Source: Alphaproteobacteria bacterium
GTDB taxonomy: Bacteria; Planctomycetota; Phycisphaerae; UBA1845
Assembly (NCBI GenBank): GCA_028285105.1
Contig: JANQQE010000029.1
Coordinates: 1-40,255, forward strand
Direction: 5' to 3'
Length of the DNA stretch: 40,255 bases
Shown here: piece by piece, positions 29,201-38,584 of the stretch
How the letters are laid out: each line of letters begins with the position of its first letter
Numbering within the stretch: position 1 is the stretch's first letter
Notes under the pieces: model-generated
Told to the model about the DNA's origin: nothing
Seen by the model: only the letters and a program-made list of their open reading frames with translations
Database searches by the model: none
Translations under genes and position numbers: made by a program

Positions 29201-31443
29201 GTGGAGGCCAAGTCGGTTCCCCAGCACATATCGCCGCCAATTGCGCGCGTACCATTTAATCCAGCGAGGGGGCCACTGCCTGTGACTACCTGTCCGAAAA
29301 ATGACGAGTTGGTAGATGTCGGCGTGCCGCGCGTCCATTCGTTGCCCGAACCGCCAGTGGACCAGCCGGGGTCAACACCTTGGCTGTTGTCATACAGGAT
29401 GGATGTCGCGCCCTGAATGCGCTGATTGCGGGCGCCGAATCCGTAACGCATCAGTGCCGAAAACGGATAGACGCCGTAGAAAAATCCGCCCTGTGCCGCG
29501 CCAACCTCCAGATAAGACGAAAGCGCCGATGCCTGAACGACTTCAACGCCCGGCGCGACGAATTGCCCGGCTGTGTACGTGACACCGTCGGTGGGCGTCC
29601 ACCCGAAAGGTACGGACGAACGTACGAGTAAGCTGCCCGCATAGTTATCGAGCGGTGTACTCCACGACAACTGAAGGTCACTGCCGATGGGCGTCACGGT
29701 GAGTTGTTTGATCCGGTCTGGCCAGCGGACACCTGCCGTCGCGGCAGCCATTGCCTGACCCCCATCTGCCTGACCGAACCCGAACCGATGGCTGTGACTG
29801 GTGATGCCATCGAATCGGCCGTAAGGTTCGTCGATGCGGACGGCTGTGTGTTGAAGAATTGCGACTGCTTCAGCGGCGGTCATCGTCTCATCCTGAGAGA
29901 TGATCAGCGCCAACAGGCCGGCTGCTTCAGGAGTGGATGAACTGGTTCCACCGAATTCATCCGTATAGTCCAGATCGGGCAGGCCGTTGTAACCGCTCTC
30001 GCCGGTGTTATCGACGGTCGTGACATCGATCCATGGGAATCGCACACCGTCGTCACCACGATCGTTCGTCGGAGTGGTAATACCGATTTCCGGTCCGACA
30101 TCGCTGAACTCGGTGTGCTTGTTGTGGCTGTTGGTTCCACCGACGGCCATCGTTGTGGCGAGCTGTGCCAACGCGGTAACGCCATTGACGGTATGGTCGT
30201 TGTTGCCCGATGCAAACAGGATGTTGACGCCCAGTCCATTTCGACCGGTAACTGCAACTGTATTGATCGCGTTGACCACATCGGGGGGTAGCAATGTACC
30301 ATCGCCGAAACTCCAACTATTGCTGAGTACGGCGGCGCCATCGCTGTGATCGCCGTTATTGTCGGGGTCCATGCTGAAGTAGAAACCGTCGGCCATCTCT
30401 TCGATGGATGCGCCAAAGAATTTCACGCCGATCAGTCCGCAATTCGGCGCGGTGCCACGAACACCGATGTTGTTGGCCGCCGCAACTGCGAGCCCGGCGC
30501 ACGCGGTTCCGTGACGCTCACCGAAATCGGGGCTGGGATCGTCATCGGGTACTTCGTTATCCAGGTCGAGACCGGCGGCCCAGTTGGGAAACAAGTCGGG
30601 ATGAAACTTTTCGACGCACTCGTCGAGGACGGAAACGATAACCGTGGGCGAACCAAGCGCCGTCGGACCATAACTTGAATCCCACGCCGCTTCCATGTTC
30701 ATGTCGCTGCCTGCTGCCGCGCCGTTGGCCACATCGTTTTCGAGATGCCACTGCTGAGGATAGATCGGATCGTTGATCGGATCGGGTGCAAATGCGAGCT
30801 TGGGGTGATGGAATGCGGGTTCGGCGTAATCGGTGAGGTCGCCGATTTCGTGTAGCCAATTGGCGAGTGCGACCGGGTTGACTCGGTCGGTGTCGCGCGC
30901 GACGAGGACGAATCGATTCACGCCACGCTTCTTCTTGATCAGATCGCAGTTGTAGTGATCGGCGATTTGTTTGAGTTCGTCCTGACGGTTTGCATCGTTC
31001 AGCCTTACCACGACGCGGTTGGTCGGATAAATCGGCGTGTCCCTGTCGCCATGATGCAGCACCGGCATGACATCGGTGACGTCAGGCGCTACCCGGACTT
31101 GCTGAGCGTTCATGTTACGCACGACATGAACACCGCGCTGCGTCAGATTTCGTTCAAGCTTCCAAACGTGTCTGGCGATTTTCGATGCTTCCGGAAGATC
31201 GCCAAACGCAGTGGGCCGAATGGTACGGTTGCGACCGGGCGCTGAGCGCATGCGCGCGACGTACATTGTGGTTGAAGCGCGCAAGGGTTTCTTGCCAGCC
31301 GCATCGTGAAAATAGTCTGGCAGAGAAGAAAGGTCTGGCCATCCGTCCTTGGGTGGGATTTCATCGGCCGTCGCGGGGAAGAGTACGATCAAAGTCGCGA
31401 GTCCAAACGCCAAACGCTGTAGGGTAGCAGTACCGGTCCTCAT
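26251..31443 (-). CDS. Subtilisin-like (S8) serine protease with C-terminal dockerin-like module
   Basis: A 1730-aa secreted multidomain protease. The signal peptide is LAFGLATLIVLFPATA. A propeptide-like region follows (about 120-215, VVRLNDANRQDELKQIADHY). The S8 domain runs about 225-590 with Asp274 in VSVLDEC, His311 in RHGTACAG, oxyanion Asn in FASGNND and Ser501 in GGTSSSTPEAAG. Downstream come beta-sandwich domains of the MAM/immune-inhibitor-A type (WSTGGSGNEW ... RDGWFIDEVRV), repeated about three times, alternating with cadherin-like units (PVVEDIYAQTDTNVNG; PPYAFDQYAETAINVD). A putative Ig-fold follows (LPDGQLGQAF). The C terminus is a pair of EF-hand dockerin repeats (SDNDGDVDIIDLQQF ... 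DGDGNDRVDLFDFGMF) with a cysteine pair. GGAG at about 31450 supports the start. It probably degrades external polymers or processes surface proteins. Confidence 0.92.
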   Translation of the reverse strand: MRTGTATLQRLAFGLATLIVLFPATADEIPPKDGWPDLSSLPDYFHDAAGKKPLRASTTMYVARMRSAPGRNRTIRPTAFGDLPEASKIARHVWKLERNLTQRGVHVVRNMNAQQVRVAPDVTDVMPVLHHGDRDTPIYPTNRVVVRLNDANRQDELKQIADHYNCDLIKKKRGVNRFVLVARDTDRVNPVALANWLHEIGDLTDYAEPAFHHPKLAFAPDPINDPIYPQQWHLENDVANGAAAGSDMNMEAAWDSSYGPTALGSPTVIVSVLDECVEKFHPDLFPNWAAGLDLDNEVPDDDPSPDFGERHGTACAGLAVAAANNIGVRGTAPNCGLIGVKFFGASIEEMADGFYFSMDPDNNGDHSDGAAVLSNSWSFGDGTLLPPDVVNAINTVAVTGRNGLGVNILFASGNNDHTVNGVTALAQLATTMAVGGTNSHNKHTEFSDVGPEIGITTPTNDRGDDGVRFPWIDVTTVDNTGESGYNGLPDLDYTDEFGGTSSSTPEAAGLLALIISQDETMTAAEAVAILQHTAVRIDEPYGRFDGITSHSHRFGFGQADGGQAMAAATAGVRWPDRIKQLTVTPIGSDLQLSWSTPLDNYAGSLLVRSSVPFGWTPTDGVTYTAGQFVAPGVEVVQASALSSYLEVGAAQGGFFYGVYPFSALMRYGFGARNQRIQGATSILYDNSQGVDPGWSTGGSGNEWTRGTPTSTNSSFFGQVVTGSGPLAGLNGTRAIGGDMCWGTDLASTYNAFADAYLQTPLLNLTGVSDQVFLEYDDWCMFETFYDRATIEVVDAQGQFLGYIDDDAGGDYDWTHRVYDISAFAGQPIYIRFRIQSDGVIQRDGWFIDEVRVSVATLGNLPPVVEDIYAQTDTNVNGFVALNGTDPNVGTALSFVIDSLPQHATLTDPFDATVIASVPYTLKNNGFLVTFEPDTDYEGPDGFTYHAMDESLPSNTANVALSIGTPVVAYDFPLDVDPGWLTDGLWAFGVPQGLAGDPTSGFTGSNVYGYNLAGAYEDNLPPQYLTTLPMNCTGLSRVTLEFQRWLGIESASFDSASVEVSTNGTDWSAIWNHSGTGDLEETAWSLQSFNAGAVADGQPYVQFRWAMGPTDGGDTFAGWNLDDIQVLGIGTAPANQPPYAFDQYAETAINVDVDLTLQAVDVNSDGLAFVITQLPQFGTLIDAGAGNIASVPYELVGGGADLTYSPNANSTGFDTFNFRVSDGALSSNIAEITVRSIDPAPFPFTDDFESGPPLGPDWSADSTGPGRIYVSDSFGPVGSHHLVLDSGASSTFALNELNLAIDLEGASNVLLQYDWKDLGDENHFLPASWTGSEEGDGVAVSEDGIKWHLISDLTDGTATYQSVTLDLDQLVANAGLTYNNTFRIRFQQYDNNPADVDGLSLDNIGVLQGTEDPIIATANLPDGQLGQAFGPFQLSSIGGDAPILWTTPIVFTETSAGTNGFLVGGVAQNWFGDDVTFDYTLPFTFPFYGENHTEVKIAVDGWINFGTFVGSTHNNSAILLRANKRIAPLWDDQDTSVSGDIYIDEGTADQVTIRWETESSGGPCNYAATLYSDGKIRFDYGSGNQTTPNIGVSAGDLDRYFFASYDGVGDLGLANSIWLDFAKLPPGLSADANGLVSGTPTATGTFLPVFRIEDASLRTDEQAIPITILSGLFGDSDNDGDVDIIDLQQFIVCLEDETPNGACLDTFDGDGNDRVDLFDFGMFQQAYTGPG

Positions 31444-32320
31444 CCCAATGTCTCCACCTGATCAATTCATGCCCAATTAATTCACGTTTGATTGCGGAAT
31501 ACAAAAGTCCTGCGTCGGTTTGGGTTGGAATGTCTTTAAGCGTGCAAAGACCTTTAGTATCTGCGGATGTATTGTCACCCTGTTTCAGTAAGTCGGTGCG
31601 GATTCGTGTCGAATAGATTGCACGCAGTCATCAGCTTAGGAATTGGGCCAACGCACTTCAATGTGAAAAATTCTCGATTCGATGCGTGTTCACTTCGTTT
31701 TGTTTGCAACATCTGCATCGATGCCGGCGATTGTTAGCGTTCGATTAAGACCAAGCATAACACGGGACCGAAGGCGTCTATGTTGTCAATTCTGACACCC
31801 GAGGTTGAATGCTGGTTGAATGAGTAGTTTGCATTAAATGGGATGTCTGTGAAGCGGTACTTATTTTTCGCGTCCCAGTTGACTCCGCGTATGGCATTAA
31901 CAGCTTTGGCCAATCGTAGTTACGCGCATGATCGACATCGTGCGGGACGCATTTTGGATCGTCATTCTTGTCGTCTTTGATTCACCAAGAGGGTTGATTC
32001 GTATCTTGCGTTTTGCTCAACTTGCAAAAATACGAGAAGGCGAAAGTGAAGGATCACATCGGGCGGGGCGCTGGACACGTACCCTTTCCCCATCGCCATG
32101 AGTAGAGAGCGCCTCCAACATCATCGCGGCGCGAATAGGGCAACCCAAAAACGATTGATGCGCTTTGTTGCTTGGGAACTTGCTACCCAACGAGCACAGG
32201 ATGCAGCGCGAATTAATTAAACGATTCGTACTTTTTGCCAGATGTATGCGTTGGTGTTCAGAATGTGGAGCGCTGATGCGGCTGGCACAAACCGTGATTG
32301 CGTTTGGAGGAGGAACGACC
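31444..32320. other. Long divergent intergenic region
   Basis: 877 bp between the divergent protease and P-domain protein genes. No gene, RNA or clear promoter was recognised. The open frame that begins at 32165 is only the upstream extension of the next gene, and the minus frame at 32017-32322 lacks coding character. A small dyad ATTCG-TGT-CGAAT lies at 31602-31614. The ribosome binding site of the next gene is at 32307-32313. Confidence 0.5.
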
Positions 32321-35300
32321 ATGCACTACCCCCGCCCCAACCCCCGAGCCAACAGAATCTCAAGACTTGCGTTGGTGTCAACGACTTTAGCTCTCTGGGC
32401 ATTACCCATGATGGTTTCCGCGCTACCGCCGGCGCCGGCGAACGATCGGCCCGCCGACGCAGAAGTCATCAGCACCGATCTACCACAGTACATATTGGGA
32501 ACAACGACGAGCGCCGATGACAGCATCACAACGATTGGCGATCCGTCGATCGATCCGAACGTAGATGGTCCGGATGTTTTCTACTCATTCACGCCGAATT
32601 CAACAGGAACGTATCGGTTTCATTTGAATCCGTGGCACCACGCTCCGCTTCGTTCGTCGGATCGTCGTTTCTCGCTATATGTGTTTGAAGTTTCGACGAA
32701 CGGACTTGTGGATGCACAACGTGCGCCGGGCAATGCGCGTCCGGTGGCGTTGGATGTTTCGCTGGATGGCGGAGTCGAATACCTCATTGGCGTCGATCAC
32801 AACTCGCAAACGCGCGATCAATTCAAATTCACGCTCATGGTGGACGAAGTGATCTCTCGCGATGTGGACAACTGCGTGGGCGCGGATATCGACATTACGA
32901 CCAATACGCTTCCGGTCGTTGTCCTGCACGATATCGACGGGGCAACCGGCGACTTCCTGTTTGACCAACAAGTTGATCCTGGTGTTTGTGCTGTGTCTGG
33001 CGGAAGTCCGACAACGGCACCGGGTATTGATCACGTCTATAAGTACACCGCGCCTGCCGACGGTTTGTACGCAGTCGAACTGGTGGGCAGCGGATTTGAC
33101 GCGGTTGTGTATGTCGATGATTCCTGCGGTCCGTTTTTCCTCGACTTGTGCCAGGGAGCATCGAACCACAGCACCAGCGGTACGAGCGGCGGCAAGCACG
33201 AATTCGTCGTTGTGGAACTTGAGGCGGGCAAAGACTATTGGATCTTCGTGGACAACGGCAGCACGACAAACAACTCAGGGTTCTACGCGCTGGTGATCGA
33301 CGACGCATTCAACTACGAAGTCAATGAAGTTGAGCCGAACAATACCGCGGCCAACGCCACCCTGATCGAAACACCGCTCAACGGCGGTCAGATCATTGGT
33401 CCTGGCGATACAGACTACTGGGAGATTCCAGGTCTAACCGGTGACCGTGTGTATGCATGGGCCAACAACGGTGGAAGTTCAAACAGCACGCTGGACACGG
33501 ACATGCGTTTCTTTGCTGCCGACGGATCGACGTTGATCGAATTCGACGACGAAGACGCAGATGGAATCAGTGCGGCGGTCGATGACCTGCATTTTATTTA
33601 TGGGACATCGGCACCGACGATCGCGGGTGCGCAGTTTACTTCAGACGCTTCCCATTATCTACAGGTCGATGCACAAAGCGCCACAGGAACAGTTCATCGC
33701 TATCGGATGCACGTAGGCGTTGAACCGGCTGACCGCAGTCCGTTAGGCGAGTGCGAACCCAACGATGAACTCGCCGCAGCCGACCGCAGTGGCAAAAACT
33801 ACTTTAGCGGCGTCGTCGATACCGATGGCGATGTTGACTTCTACGCATTTGAAGCGACGGCTGGCGATCGCGTATTCTTTGCGCTCGACGGCGATCCGGA
33901 ACGTGACAGTGATCCGACACAGAGCGCAACGGCAAATACGAACGGATTCCACGGGCGCTTGAGGGTTTTGGATCCGGCAGGCGACGAATTGATTTCGGAC
34001 GTTAGCGATTCAAACAGTGTGCAAGGAGCAGAAGACTATCCGGCACAGGCTGGTTTCTTTGTCGCTCGTTCTACAGGTACACATTATATCTCCGTCGCGC
34101 AACAGAGCGCCTCGGGCGTCGGTCCGAAAGAAACTTACCACTTGGCGATTTTTCTGGATGATGCAGCACCAGTGCTTAGTGAAGTGATCGATCCGGTCAT
34201 TGCACTGACGCCTGACTTTTTCAATGACGACATCGACCTCGTCGCGACCGACATGGCCGGCGGCGATTCGGGCGTTTGCGATGTTACCCTGCTCAACAAC
34301 AACAATCTGACGTTGAGTGGCAGCTTCACGCCGGGCGACCCATCGGTCAATCTGACGATCGAATTGGTGGACATGGGAACGAATGGTTCGGCAAAGTTGC
34401 TCGTCGAAGACTGTGCGGGCAATACCGCGTGTGCTGTGGTGGCCATCGACATCGACGGTCCGGACTGCATGGGCGACAACTTCTCCAATCGTTCACCGGT
34501 GAGCATGCATCCGCGCATTCACATTCCGAACAACAGCGCTCCGGATGGGACAACCAACGGTATCATCGAAATCACCGACTCCGGAATCATCACCGATGTC
34601 AACGTGACGGTGAATATCGAAACGCTCGACACCGGTGACATCGACTTGTTCCTGATCAGCCCTAGCGGAACCTCGGTTGAACTCGTGACCGATCGTGCGA
34701 GCAGCAGCGGTGCCGACTTTACCATGACCACGTTTGACGATGACGGCGACGGCGTGATTCCGTTTGGAAGCAGCGCAGCACCTTATACCGGCGTCTTCCA
34801 GCCGGAAGACGGGGCGGGGCTCGCTCAACTTAATGGCGAGGACGCTCAAGGAATCTGGAAGTTGCGGGTTATTGACGACAGTTCCTCCGAAAGCTTTGGT
34901 GGTTCGCTCGTTTCTTGGTCGCTGGACGTCGATGCGACCTTCGCCGGGCCGGAAGTCTTTTCCGGATTCGTGACCGACTTCGGCGACGGAGGTGGCATTC
35001 AGTCGATTGTTCTGTCAAGCGGAACGAATACGCAGCTTGCTGTGTCGGGCGACTTTACGCCGGGCGATCAAGAAGCGACATACTTCGTCACGTTGACTGA
35101 TACTTCGACGAACGGTACCGCAACGGTGACGGTGACGGATACTTCACTTAATACGTGCGACAGCGTCATCAGCTTGTCCGGACTTGCGGACAACAACGCG
35201 CCGCAGAACACCGGAAGCGTTACCACGAGCCTTTCCTATTCGCAGGAAGTTCAGCAAACGGTGGCCGGATTCGATCTGATTGGCGTGACTTCAACCATCA

Positions 35301-37168
35301 GCGTTCCGGAAAGCTTCACTGTTGCTGAGGTTGAAGTGGCCCTCAACGTCGATGCTTCCGATCAAGGTCGTGTCGCCGCGCGGCTGACGCACGGCGGTAA
35401 CGAAGCGATGCTGGTCAACCGCATTGGTATGGACGAGCGCGATGCTTTGGGTAACTCGAAGGCGAGTTTCGATGTGATTCTCGACGACGATGCACCCGAA
35501 GCCGACGACATTCATAACGAAAATGTTCTCGGTGCTGAAGAAACGCTTGGATTGCATCAGCCGGACGGACGCGGCGAGTTCTTCGGTGACGGTATCACGA
35601 CCGACGATCGCGACAACATGCTGTTCGTCTTCGACGGCGTTGAATCTTCGGGCGACTGGGACCTGCAATTGATCGACGCTAGACAACTGAGCGCGTCGTC
35701 GGCGCGGAATATCTTCCGCCGATGGTCGCTTACGTTGAAGAACCCATGCGGTCCTGAATACTACGTCGGTACGGCGAAGGACGCTGGTGCTGAAACGGGT
35801 ATCTTCTCGATTGCATTGGCTCCCGGCGCAGTCAATCTCACGGTCCTGGCGTTTTTCACGCAGGGCGACGACGTTGTGAGGTATCGCGTAGAGCTGACCG
35901 ATCCAACGTCACCGGGAAGCGGTACGGTTGAAATCACCGACATCGCCGGGAACGTGACAAACGTTCCGGTTGCATTGGCTCCAGCCTCGGGCGATGAAGA
36001 CGAACCGGTCGTCAGCGGTAGTGTCAATTCCGCAACGGATGAGTTTGAAGGCACAGCCACTGACAATCTGGGAAGCGATACGGGAATCGCATCGATCGCA
36101 GTCGCTCCGTATGGTGCGAATCTGCAAATCGTTTCGATCACGCCGAGCTTGCCTGCAGGCAGTGCTGACTTTGTCGTTGGTTTGATCAATCCAGCAGAGA
36201 ACGGTCGGGGTTATGTTCGCGTGACCGACGGATGCGGAAACCGCAGCCATGTCCTCGTGGACATCGATGCGATCGATCCGGTTTGCACGGGTTCCGTGGG
36301 CAACACCAAGCGGTACATCAGTACGGACACACCGCTGGCTATTCCAAACAACAGTCCGGGCGGTGTGACGTCGAGCATCGTGGTGTCGGATCTGGATATC
36401 GTCAGTGACGTGAACATCACGTTCAATATCACGCATCCGAACGATGACGATATCGATATGTCCATGACCAGCCCGGTGGTGATTCCGCTCATGTCCGACA
36501 TCGGAAGCACAGCCAACGACTTCATCGATACCACGCTTGACGATGAAGCGGCTGCCCCGATTCCGGATACATCGTCGGCAGGACCGTTTACTGGTTCGTT
36601 CCAACCGGAAGGCGGGCCCGCCTTGTTTGCACTCGATGGTTCGCCGGCAGTCGGAACATATTCGCTCCAGGTCGCCGACGATTCGTCCAGTTATCCGAAC
36701 AGTTCGTTTGACAGTTGGTCGATCACGATCGAATCGGCAACGTTTCCCGAGCGTTTCGACGGTCGGGCAGAGGATGCGCAGCAGGACGACACGGGCATCT
36801 GTTCGATCGCGTTGACCGGCGGTTCGTCGAATCTGGCGCTGACGGTCGATCCATTCGCAGCCGGCGACAAAATCGTCCGCTACTCGGTCGAGATTGCGGG
36901 CGGCGAATGCGGTGGAAACGGTGGCGTTGAGGTGACCGACTGTGCAGGCAACACATGCATGGTACCGGTGACGCTTGGATTCATTACCAAGGGCGACTTT
37001 ACCGGTGACGGTTTCTCGACCATCGATGACTACGATGAGTTCGAGGCATGTCTTGCTGGACCGGATACGCCGGAGACGTCGTGCAGTTGTTGGCCGGCTG
37101 ACTTCAACGATAACGATCGAGTCGATCTTTCCGACTTCTCGGAATTGACGAAGATCTTTACGCCGTAG
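32321..37168 (+). CDS. Secreted 1615-aa protein with PPC, three P-domains and dockerin-like C terminus
   Basis: A secreted surface protein with no recognised catalytic domain. The signal peptide is LALVSTTLALWALPMMVSA. The N-terminal half has three or four pre-peptidase (PPC) beta domains (VFYSFTPNSTGTYRF; YKYTAPADGLYAVELVG; EVEPNNTAANATLIE; GECEPNDELAAAD). Three proprotein-convertase P-domains follow, at about residues 725-870, 975-1140 and 1330-1465 (IIEITDSGIITDVNVTV ... DIDLFLISPSGT ... GIWKLRVIDD; and IVVSDLDIVSDVNITF ... GTYSLQVADD). They are separated by short beta units. The end is an EF-hand dockerin pair with cysteines (GDFTGDGFSTIDDYDEF ... NDNDRVDLSDFSEL). A strong GGAGGAGG precedes the ATG at 32321, which is chosen over 32165. 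P-domains usually accompany a protease; here none is in the chain, but an S8 protease is encoded divergently next door. Confidence 0.9.
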   Translation: MHYPRPNPRANRISRLALVSTTLALWALPMMVSALPPAPANDRPADAEVISTDLPQYILGTTTSADDSITTIGDPSIDPNVDGPDVFYSFTPNSTGTYRFHLNPWHHAPLRSSDRRFSLYVFEVSTNGLVDAQRAPGNARPVALDVSLDGGVEYLIGVDHNSQTRDQFKFTLMVDEVISRDVDNCVGADIDITTNTLPVVVLHDIDGATGDFLFDQQVDPGVCAVSGGSPTTAPGIDHVYKYTAPADGLYAVELVGSGFDAVVYVDDSCGPFFLDLCQGASNHSTSGTSGGKHEFVVVELEAGKDYWIFVDNGSTTNNSGFYALVIDDAFNYEVNEVEPNNTAANATLIETPLNGGQIIGPGDTDYWEIPGLTGDRVYAWANNGGSSNSTLDTDMRFFAADGSTLIEFDDEDADGISAAVDDLHFIYGTSAPTIAGAQFTSDASHYLQVDAQSATGTVHRYRMHVGVEPADRSPLGECEPNDELAAADRSGKNYFSGVVDTDGDVDFYAFEATAGDRVFFALDGDPERDSDPTQSATANTNGFHGRLRVLDPAGDELISDVSDSNSVQGAEDYPAQAGFFVARSTGTHYISVAQQSASGVGPKETYHLAIFLDDAAPVLSEVIDPVIALTPDFFNDDIDLVATDMAGGDSGVCDVTLLNNNNLTLSGSFTPGDPSVNLTIELVDMGTNGSAKLLVEDCAGNTACAVVAIDIDGPDCMGDNFSNRSPVSMHPRIHIPNNSAPDGTTNGIIEITDSGIITDVNVTVNIETLDTGDIDLFLISPSGTSVELVTDRASSSGADFTMTTFDDDGDGVIPFGSSAAPYTGVFQPEDGAGLAQLNGEDAQGIWKLRVIDDSSSESFGGSLVSWSLDVDATFAGPEVFSGFVTDFGDGGGIQSIVLSSGTNTQLAVSGDFTPGDQEATYFVTLTDTSTNGTATVTVTDTSLNTCDSVISLSGLADNNAPQNTGSVTTSLSYSQEVQQTVAGFDLIGVTSTISVPESFTVAEVEVALNVDASDQGRVAARLTHGGNEAMLVNRIGMDERDALGNSKASFDVILDDDAPEADDIHNENVLGAEETLGLHQPDGRGEFFGDGITTDDRDNMLFVFDGVESSGDWDLQLIDARQLSASSARNIFRRWSLTLKNPCGPEYYVGTAKDAGAETGIFSIALAPGAVNLTVLAFFTQGDDVVRYRVELTDPTSPGSGTVEITDIAGNVTNVPVALAPASGDEDEPVVSGSVNSATDEFEGTATDNLGSDTGIASIAVAPYGANLQIVSITPSLPAGSADFVVGLINPAENGRGYVRVTDGCGNRSHVLVDIDAIDPVCTGSVGNTKRYISTDTPLAIPNNSPGGVTSSIVVSDLDIVSDVNITFNITHPNDDDIDMSMTSPVVIPLMSDIGSTANDFIDTTLDDEAAAPIPDTSSAGPFTGSFQPEGGPALFALDGSPAVGTYSLQVADDSSSYPNSSFDSWSITIESATFPERFDGRAEDAQQDDTGICSIALTGGSSNLALTVDPFAAGDKIVRYSVEIAGGECGGNGGVEVTDCAGNTCMVPVTLGFITKGDFTGDGFSTIDDYDEFEACLAGPDTPETSCSCWPADFNDNDRVDLSDFSELTKIFTP

Positions 37169-37192
37169 TCGTATTATTCTTTTCGTTCTAGC

Positions 37193-37230
37193 AAAGGGCA
37201 TGCAGCCTCAACGGGTTGCATGCCCTTTTT
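37193..37230 (+). terminator. Strong intrinsic terminator of the P-domain protein gene
   Basis: A 15-bp stem (37193-37207 with 37214-37228, one G-T pair) with a 6-nt loop ends in a run of five T (37226-37230). It lies 24 bp past the stop codon. The A-rich left flank also allows bidirectional use. Confidence 0.93.
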
Positions 37231-37601
37231 GTATTTACAATTGCCGAAAACATACGCTTCCATTGCTCGAAGGTCGCTTGCCCGACATTCGATCGATCAT
37301 GCTCATTTGGCAGAAGTATTTTCACAGGTCGTTTGTCGGCTGGGATCGACTAATTGAGACTGGTATTCAAGGCGTCACGCACACCATCCACACGTCTCAT
37401 GCCTTGTGAATGAATTCAGGCTTCGAGTAGCTTGCCGAAAGATGTAGTCCACGCCCTTTTTTTGTCATGCGACTTAATCGGATCTTAACGAAGTACTCAT
37501 ATCCTCGGAACAGATGTTCGCCACCATTCTGAGCCTATCGATGGGCTGGTGTTCGGATTGGCCCATCTATCACTCGGCTCTACTTTGGAGGTGGAAAAGA
37601 A
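37231..37601. other. Intergenic region before the PEP-CTERM gene
   Basis: 371 bp with no supported gene and no convincing promoter. GGAGG at 37587-37591 is the ribosome binding site of the next gene. Confidence 0.5.
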
Positions 37602-38279
37602 ATGCGCAATGCGAAACTTGGACCGATGACCATGGCAATGGGTATGGCCTTTGCTCCGGCAACGATGGCAGCGATCGATTTGCAGATCACCGAAGCGTAC
37701 ACGGGTCTTTCTGGTGAAGACGGAACGCCGGATTGGATCGAGGTTACCAACTTTGGCGACATGGACGCCGACACCGGCAATTATTGGTACGACGACAATG
37801 GCCCCAATATTGCAGATGGTGGAAATCTCGATTCTTTCGTGCTGGGACAAGGCGAGTCGGCAGTGTTTTTGCTCGACACCGCGCCGGCGGATGACGTGAC
37901 GTACACGACGGCGATCGAAGAGTTCACGGCGATCTGGGGTTCGATCACCAATTTGGGTCACACCAATGGTGGCGGTAATCTCGGTCAGGGAAGTGATAAC
38001 GCCAATTTGATGCTCGGCGACGGCACCGTCTTTGACTCGCTTGAATACGCTTCGGGCGGAAACTTGGAGACGTTTGAGAATCTGAACGACACCGTTCAAC
38101 TTTCGGTTGATGGCGTGAATGGCGCTTACGAATCGGCACCATTCTTCAATGACAATCTGAGTCTACCGAACGACACAGCGACCCTCATCGGTTCACCGGG
38201 TGTCGTACCGGAACCGGCATCGATCTTGTTGCTTTGCTCGGGCGCGGTTGCTGTGCTGGCTCGGCGTCGTCAGTTGTAA
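37602..38279 (+). CDS. PEP-CTERM protein with lamin-tail-like domain
   Basis: 225 aa, exported and sorted. An N-terminal signal-like stretch (MTMAMGMAFAPATMAA) is followed by a beta domain resembling the lamin-tail domain (LQITEAYTGLSGEDGTPDWIEV). The C terminus is a complete PEP-CTERM signal, namely VPEPAS, then a hydrophobic helix ILLLCSGAVAVLA, then the RRR stop. In the family this tripartite tail is recognised and cut by an exosortase for surface attachment; no exosortase gene is in this window. GGAGG is spaced 10 nt from the start. It neighbours another lamin-tail protein (39634 onward), suggesting a family of surface adhesins. Confidence 0.9.
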   Translation: MRNAKLGPMTMAMGMAFAPATMAAIDLQITEAYTGLSGEDGTPDWIEVTNFGDMDADTGNYWYDDNGPNIADGGNLDSFVLGQGESAVFLLDTAPADDVTYTTAIEEFTAIWGSITNLGHTNGGGNLGQGSDNANLMLGDGTVFDSLEYASGGNLETFENLNDTVQLSVDGVNGAYESAPFFNDNLSLPNDTATLIGSPGVVPEPASILLLCSGAVAVLARRRQL

Positions 38280-38584
38280 GTTGATATGCAGACAGTCCAT
38301 GGGTTGAGCCTGACCGGAAACGGAGTTCGGTGTTGGTGTTGCCAACGATTTCTCAAAAGCAGGCATGTCTCTCATCCCAAGTGGATTGAATGCCAAGTGC
38401 ATTGAATGTCAGCTGAATGGAACAAAACCCAGCCCCAGGTCTCGGGAAATATGCATCCTGAGCCTGCGGGCTGACCGACATTTGGACGAGACAGTTCTGT
38501 GAATCCTGGGCGAGAACAAGATGTGAATCGTCTAGGCGAATGAATCGGCTTCGAGAAATCCAAATTCGAATGGGAGATTTGACC
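38280..38584. other. Intergenic region before the pseudopilin gene
   Basis: 305 bp with no supported gene. A short imperfect tandem repeat (ATTGAATGCCAAGTGC then ATTGAATGTCAGCTG) lies near 38384-38415. A hairpin GTTGG-N5-CCAAC near 38333 has no T-run. The ribosome binding site of the next gene is GGGAGA at 38572-38577. Confidence 0.45.

Noticed and set aside
32165..32320. Upstream extension of the P-domain protein
   Set aside because: A strong GGAGGAGG and a signal peptide mark the start at 32321.
35909..37201. Long antisense open frame (430 codons) opposite the P-domain protein gene
   Set aside because: Arg-rich, no domain, no ribosome binding site, and fully opposite a well-supported gene whose codon pattern (GC at third positions, Asp/Thr-rich) produces such shadows.
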